Assembly: GCA_016177905.1 (NCBI GenBank)
Contig: JACOUK010000020.1
Location: forward strand, 1-8,783
DNA: 8,783 bases
DNA from: Candidatus Spechtiibacteriota bacterium
GTDB lineage: Bacteria > Patescibacteriota > Minisyncoccia > Spechtbacterales > HO2-43-30
Direction of reading: 5' to 3'
Under the pieces are notes generated by a model. The model searched no databases and had not been told where the DNA came from. It saw nothing but the letters and a program-made list of their open reading frames with translations. The translations under genes were made by a program, and so were the position numbers. This document shows, in pieces, positions 6,342 through 8,783 of the stretch (its first letter is position 1; each line of letters begins with the position of its first letter).

Positions 6342-6401
6342 TAATCTCTAATCGCTCAAAAGCTAACGCATTTGGGCGGGTTCTCTAATCTCTAATCGCT
6401 C
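6313..6401. repeat. 44-bp tandem duplication in the lipB leader
   Basis: Two perfect adjacent copies (6313-6356 and 6357-6400) have a period of 44 bases, and the match runs one base further. Each unit contains AAAAGCTAACGCATTTGGG, the arm GGCGGGT and the pyrimidine run CTCTAATCTCTAATC. The copies are identical, which points to a recent duplication or to selection to keep them. The period is not a multiple of three, so the repeat is not coding. Confidence 0.95.
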
Positions 6402-6422
6402 GCAGGCTCGCGAGGAGATTAG
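6385..6422 (+). other. Alternative hairpin directly upstream of the lipB ribosome site
   Basis: GAGATTAG (6415-6422) can pair perfectly with CTAATCTC at 6385-6392, and again with the copy at 6341-6348. In a competing fold, CTAATC (6392-6397) and CTCGC (6399-6403) pair with GATTAG (6417-6422) and GCGAG (6410-6414). The downstream arm touches the first base of the AGGAAGGAGG ribosome site, so these folds could alter its access. Confidence 0.5.
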
Positions 6423-6430
6423 GAAGGAGG
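6421..6430 (+). promoter_or_regulatory. Strong Shine-Dalgarno sequence of lipB
   Basis: AGGAAGGAGG includes the full GGAGG core (6426-6430), six bases before the ATG at 6437. It fixes the lipB start and contrasts with htpX, the kinase, the MFS gene and groES, which have no clear ribosome site. Confidence 0.9.
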
Positions 6431-6436
6431 CGCTCG

Positions 6437-7216
6437 ATGGCAAAATTTTTCTGGGACTTCAAATACCCCGAGCGTCTCTGTCCATTTGAGAAGATGCTTG
6501 GAATTCAAGGTTTCTTGCTCTGGAGAAAGGTCACTCACGACCCTACAAATTTCATCGTATTCGCTGAACATGATAATATCTATACGTATGACGCGACGAA
6601 ATATAGGCCCAAAAAATTTTTAAGAGACGAAAATGATGAAACCGGCGCCTCCCTTCCAGCTCCCCTTCAAGGTGTAAAAGGCCGCGGCGGATCTATAACC
6701 TACCATGGCCCGGGTCAGCTTGTCTGCTACCTTATCGCGGACTTTGCGGATATGGGCATGAAAGGTCCTGTGCATCTTGGGAGCACGCTTGACAGTATCA
6801 TCAAACGCGTACTCCAAACATTTGGAATACAAGGATATTCGCTCTCGGAACTTTGCGCTCTTAAAAATGACGCGCTTCAAAAAGAACTCAAAAATAGAGA
6901 AATCCTCCGAACTAGCAAAGACGGGAATGTTTCGCCCAATATGTCGGCAGCCGGCGTGTGGGTCGTGACACAGAGCGCCCTGCCTAAAAAAATTGCCTCG
7001 AGAGGATTAAAGATTCATAAATACCGCTACGGTAACAATGAAGCAAAATATTTGACTACGTTCGGTTATATCTATCCATGCGGTCTTGATATTACAATCA
7101 CTTCTATCAAAGAGCTTACGGGACTTGAGCCAAAACTTCCTGAAGTCGCGAAGATTACAGCCGAAGTCATGATCCGCGTATTTGAAGAAATCAAAAATCA
7201 AAACAGCGAAAAGTAA
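6437..7216 (+). CDS. lipB: LipB-like octanoyl-[acyl carrier protein]:protein octanoyltransferase, divergent
   Basis: LipB moves an octanoyl group from acyl carrier protein to the lipoyl lysine of E2-type proteins, the first step of lipoate synthesis. Family motifs are clear: GRGGSITYHGPGQ (82-94), the lysine motif KIASRGLKI with catalytic Lys185, and YPCG with catalytic Cys215 (E. coli Lys135 and Cys169). The protein is 259 residues long against about 213 in E. coli. Part of the extra length is a charged segment at about 135-168 before AAGVWV. The usual His-Gly-x-Ala-x-Asn-Val strand between Lys and Cys is absent and replaced by KYLTTFGYIYP (204-214). It may be a true LipB with altered substrate contacts or a related member of the BPL/LplA/LipB superfamily; Cys215 favours LipB. 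The ATG at 6437 has a perfect ribosome site. The gene converges on an E2 gene, its likely substrate. Confidence 0.85.
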   Translation: MAKFFWDFKYPERLCPFEKMLGIQGFLLWRKVTHDPTNFIVFAEHDNIYTYDATKYRPKKFLRDENDETGASLPAPLQGVKGRGGSITYHGPGQLVCYLIADFADMGMKGPVHLGSTLDSIIKRVLQTFGIQGYSLSELCALKNDALQKELKNREILRTSKDGNVSPNMSAAGVWVVTQSALPKKIASRGLKIHKYRYGNNEAKYLTTFGYIYPCGLDITITSIKELTGLEPKLPEVAKITAEVMIRVFEEIKNQNSEK

Positions 7217-7217
7217 A

Positions 7218-7262
7218 AGCCCCGCTCTTTACTGCCTCTGGCAGAAACCGCGGGGCTGTTTT
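7218..7262. terminator. Bidirectional intrinsic terminator between lipB and the E2 gene
   Basis: AGCCCCGC (7218-7225) pairs with GCGGGGCT (7250-7257). Within it, TTT-CTGCC (7228-7236, one bulged A) pairs with GGCAG-AAA (7240-7247) around a TCT loop. GTTTTATTT follows on the plus strand, and a CTTTTAC run follows on the minus strand. It begins two bases after the lipB stop ends and its T tail reaches the E2 stop codon (7261-7263), so it should end both transcripts. Confidence 0.9.
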
Positions 7263-8769
7263 ATTTCATTATAAAATCGTCACTGAACAATTCTCTGAAT
7301 TCTTCAGGAGCGCGCTTCTTTTCAATATAGCTCTTGATGGCGTTGACAAACTCAAGGGCAGGCGCGCCGTCGAATAGACGATGATCAAAACTGAACGCCA
7401 AAGTCATAGAGCGGCGGCTGTCGCCGGGGGACTGCTTCACCGCCCCCAGCACCATTATCATGCCCGTAGGCCGTTCCTTGCCGCCCGACTCTTTGGTATA
7501 GGGCACTATGGAATCAGGATTCTCGCCACCCATTGCGCCCACATTGTTTACCGTAAACGTGAGATCGCGCAGTTCCGGCAAGGTAATTTTTCGCGACATC
7601 GCACGCTGAACTTTATCGTGGACTTGAAGCATCAACTCCCTAAAGGAAAGCGCCCCGGCGTTGTGTAGGACGGGAATCATCAATCCTTCCGGCGTTTGTA
7701 CGGCAATGCCGATATTTACTTCTCTGAATATATAGCCGTCTTTGGCATCCTTATCCCAGTACGCGTTTATGATGCCGAAGTCCTTCCGCCTGTCGCGCAG
7801 CAATCGCGTCGCAAAAAACATGAACATGCCCGTAAAACTAAAGTCCGTACCCGTGTCTTCGCGCCAAACCTCGCGGCGCTGTTTGTAGAATTTCCACAGA
7901 TGCGTCACATCAATGGTGATGGAATCGCCGGCTTTGGGAATTTCCGCGTGGCTTTTTGCCATGTAATACGCGATTGCTTTGCGCATTTGAGTCGCATGAA
8001 GCGGCTCTCGATCTCCCCCGTCCGTATCAGGAATGTTGCTTGGCTCTTCGGTCATGCGGTTTTCCGAAATATGTTTTTGAACATCGGGAAGGGTTATTGT
8101 GCCGTAATCTCCAGTGCCTTTGACATCTAAAAGATTGAGATTATTTTCACGCGCAAGAGCTCTTGCCGCTGGCACCGCTCGAATAGCTCCACTTTCTTCT
8201 GCGATTTGAACTTCGGATTGTTTAGATTCCCGCCATGCAAGAAATCGATCGAACTCTTTTGGCCCAACCCTGTATATGCCCTCTTTTTCCGCAAACGCGA
8301 GCACATCTTCCCGTGAAACGCCAAGTTTCTTGGCGAGTATCGCAACAGCGGGAGTTATCACAATCCGCGGCGCGTCGGGCTCGCCTCGCTTCGCAGGCGA
8401 AGCGGGTTGTTTTTCTTTCTTCTCATCAACGACGGATGGGGCTTCTTCAGCATGCGCTTTCTCCACTTCTTCAGTTTCAATGGCGCCAAGATAGGGATGG
8501 TACAAAATCCTTCCGTCGGGGAGCTTTTCCGCGTTTCCAGACTTCCATAGCGAACCATCTTCCCTGTAGTCTTCGTAGATTTCCACAATCGTTCCTGACG
8601 CTGGACTTTCCAGCTCAAGCTCAAGTTTGTCAGTTTCGAGCGATAAAATCGGCTCGTCTTTTTTAACAGTATCCCCTGCTTTTTTATGCCATTTCTTAAT
8701 TGTTATATCCGGAAGAGTAGGATCATAATGGCCCGTTGACATAGGGTAGAATCCAAATTCGACTCTCAT
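7261..8769 (-). CDS. 2-oxo acid dehydrogenase complex E2 acyltransferase with lipoyl domain and two E3-binding-like domains
   Basis: E2 is the core of the pyruvate, 2-oxoglutarate or branched-chain dehydrogenase complexes and moves the acyl group from its lipoyl arm to coenzyme A. The 502 residues hold, in order: a lipoyl domain (about 12-97, lipoyl Lys48 in LETDKLE); a charged Ala/Pro/Glu linker (about 100-132); a first E3-binding-like domain (about 135-178) lacking the GTG signature; a canonical second one (about 195-234, with VKGTGDYGTIT); a linker; and the catalytic domain (about 256-502) with DHRLFDG, giving His463 and Asp467. The lipoyl domain is atypical: its second half carries extra residues (about 68-92) before HPYLGAIE, and the usual GE-x-x-E-G near the N-terminus is shortened. 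The substrate class cannot be decided; any E1 and E3 genes would lie upstream, beyond the window. The ATG at 8769 has a well-spaced ribosome site. Confidence 0.93.
   Translation of the reverse strand: MRVEFGFYPMSTGHYDPTLPDITIKKWHKKAGDTVKKDEPILSLETDKLELELESPASGTIVEIYEDYREDGSLWKSGNAEKLPDGRILYHPYLGAIETEEVEKAHAEEAPSVVDEKKEKQPASPAKRGEPDAPRIVITPAVAILAKKLGVSREDVLAFAEKEGIYRVGPKEFDRFLAWRESKQSEVQIAEESGAIRAVPAARALARENNLNLLDVKGTGDYGTITLPDVQKHISENRMTEEPSNIPDTDGGDREPLHATQMRKAIAYYMAKSHAEIPKAGDSITIDVTHLWKFYKQRREVWREDTGTDFSFTGMFMFFATRLLRDRRKDFGIINAYWDKDAKDGYIFREVNIGIAVQTPEGLMIPVLHNAGALSFRELMLQVHDKVQRAMSRKITLPELRDLTFTVNNVGAMGGENPDSIVPYTKESGGKERPTGMIMVLGAVKQSPGDSRRSMTLAFSFDHRLFDGAPALEFVNAIKSYIEKKRAPEEFRELFSDDFIMK
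8385..8406. repeat. GC-rich palindrome inside the E2 linker coding region
   Basis: CGCTTCGC (8387-8394) and GCGAAGCG (8397-8404) form a perfect 8-bp inverted repeat with a 2-base centre, extended by a G-T wobble and one C-G pair. It encodes part of the linker ASPAKRGE between the lipoyl domain and the first E3-binding-like domain, a place that tolerates insertions. Confidence 0.75.
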
Positions 8770-8775
8770 GTTAAT

Positions 8776-8780
8776 ACCTC
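8776..8780 (-). promoter_or_regulatory. Shine-Dalgarno sequence of the E2 gene
   Basis: On the minus strand GAGGT lies six bases before the ATG at 8769, a good ribosome site that fixes this start over the internal ATG at residue 10. No promoter is visible in the 14 bases left before the window edge, so the gene is probably a downstream member of a longer leftward operon. Confidence 0.8.
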
Positions 8781-8783
8781 ATC

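Noticed and set aside
6313..6401. Possible short CRISPR array
   Set aside because: There are only two copies and they are directly adjacent with no spacer between them, so this is a tandem duplication.
7696..8130. Plus-strand open frame of 144 codons
   Set aside because: It is antisense to the E2 catalytic and linker regions, with no ribosome site or recognisable domain.

Overview
The window is a compact bacterial chromosome segment with moderate GC. It has short intergenic gaps, frequent head-to-head and tail-to-tail gene pairs, and a strong hairpin terminator between each convergent pair. The style of the cytoplasmic histidine kinase, the small gene set per transcript and the AATTAC-type leader repeats suggest a member of the Patescibacteria/CPR (Parcubacteria-like). 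This placement is inferred from resemblance alone; no 16S rRNA or ribosomal protein gene is present to prove it.

Layout from left to right. The 3'-truncated gene of an HtpX-type membrane zinc protease runs leftward off the window edge (1-510). A 176-base gap holds its promoter, a perfect DnaA-box 9-mer and a possible rightward promoter. A DUF1097-like small membrane protein follows (687-1229, +). It converges on a soluble GAF-PAS sensor histidine kinase (1269-2960, -), with a bidirectional terminator that overlaps the kinase stop codon. The kinase is divergent from an MFS transporter (3007-4146, +), and their promoter elements overlap. A bidirectional terminator separates the transporter from a groES-groEL operon (6133-4198, -). 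That operon has a consensus sigma-70 promoter, a degenerate but correctly spaced CIRCE (HrcA) operator and a repeat-rich leader. Divergent from groES is a lipB-like octanoyltransferase (6437-7216, +) behind an unusual leader with a 44-bp tandem duplication and alternative hairpins. It converges, through a third terminator, on a 2-oxo acid dehydrogenase E2 acyltransferase (7261-8769, -).

How the genes fit together: HtpX and GroES/GroEL are protein quality-control functions, and the chaperonin is probably heat-regulated through HrcA. LipB and E2 form a functional pair, because LipB would attach the octanoyl precursor of lipoate to the E2 lipoyl lysine. E2 and LipB both show departures from the textbook proteins: two E3-binding-like domains and an altered lipoyl domain in E2, and a loss of the usual His-Gly motif in LipB. 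Two start regions (htpX and the kinase) have good promoters whose expected +1 falls on or next to the ATG, suggesting leaderless mRNAs, and the MFS gene may be the same. lipB and E2 instead have strong Shine-Dalgarno sequences.

I see no tRNA, rRNA, CRISPR array, insertion sequence or defence system. The most unusual material is the lipB leader, the modified E2/LipB pair and the promoter geometry.
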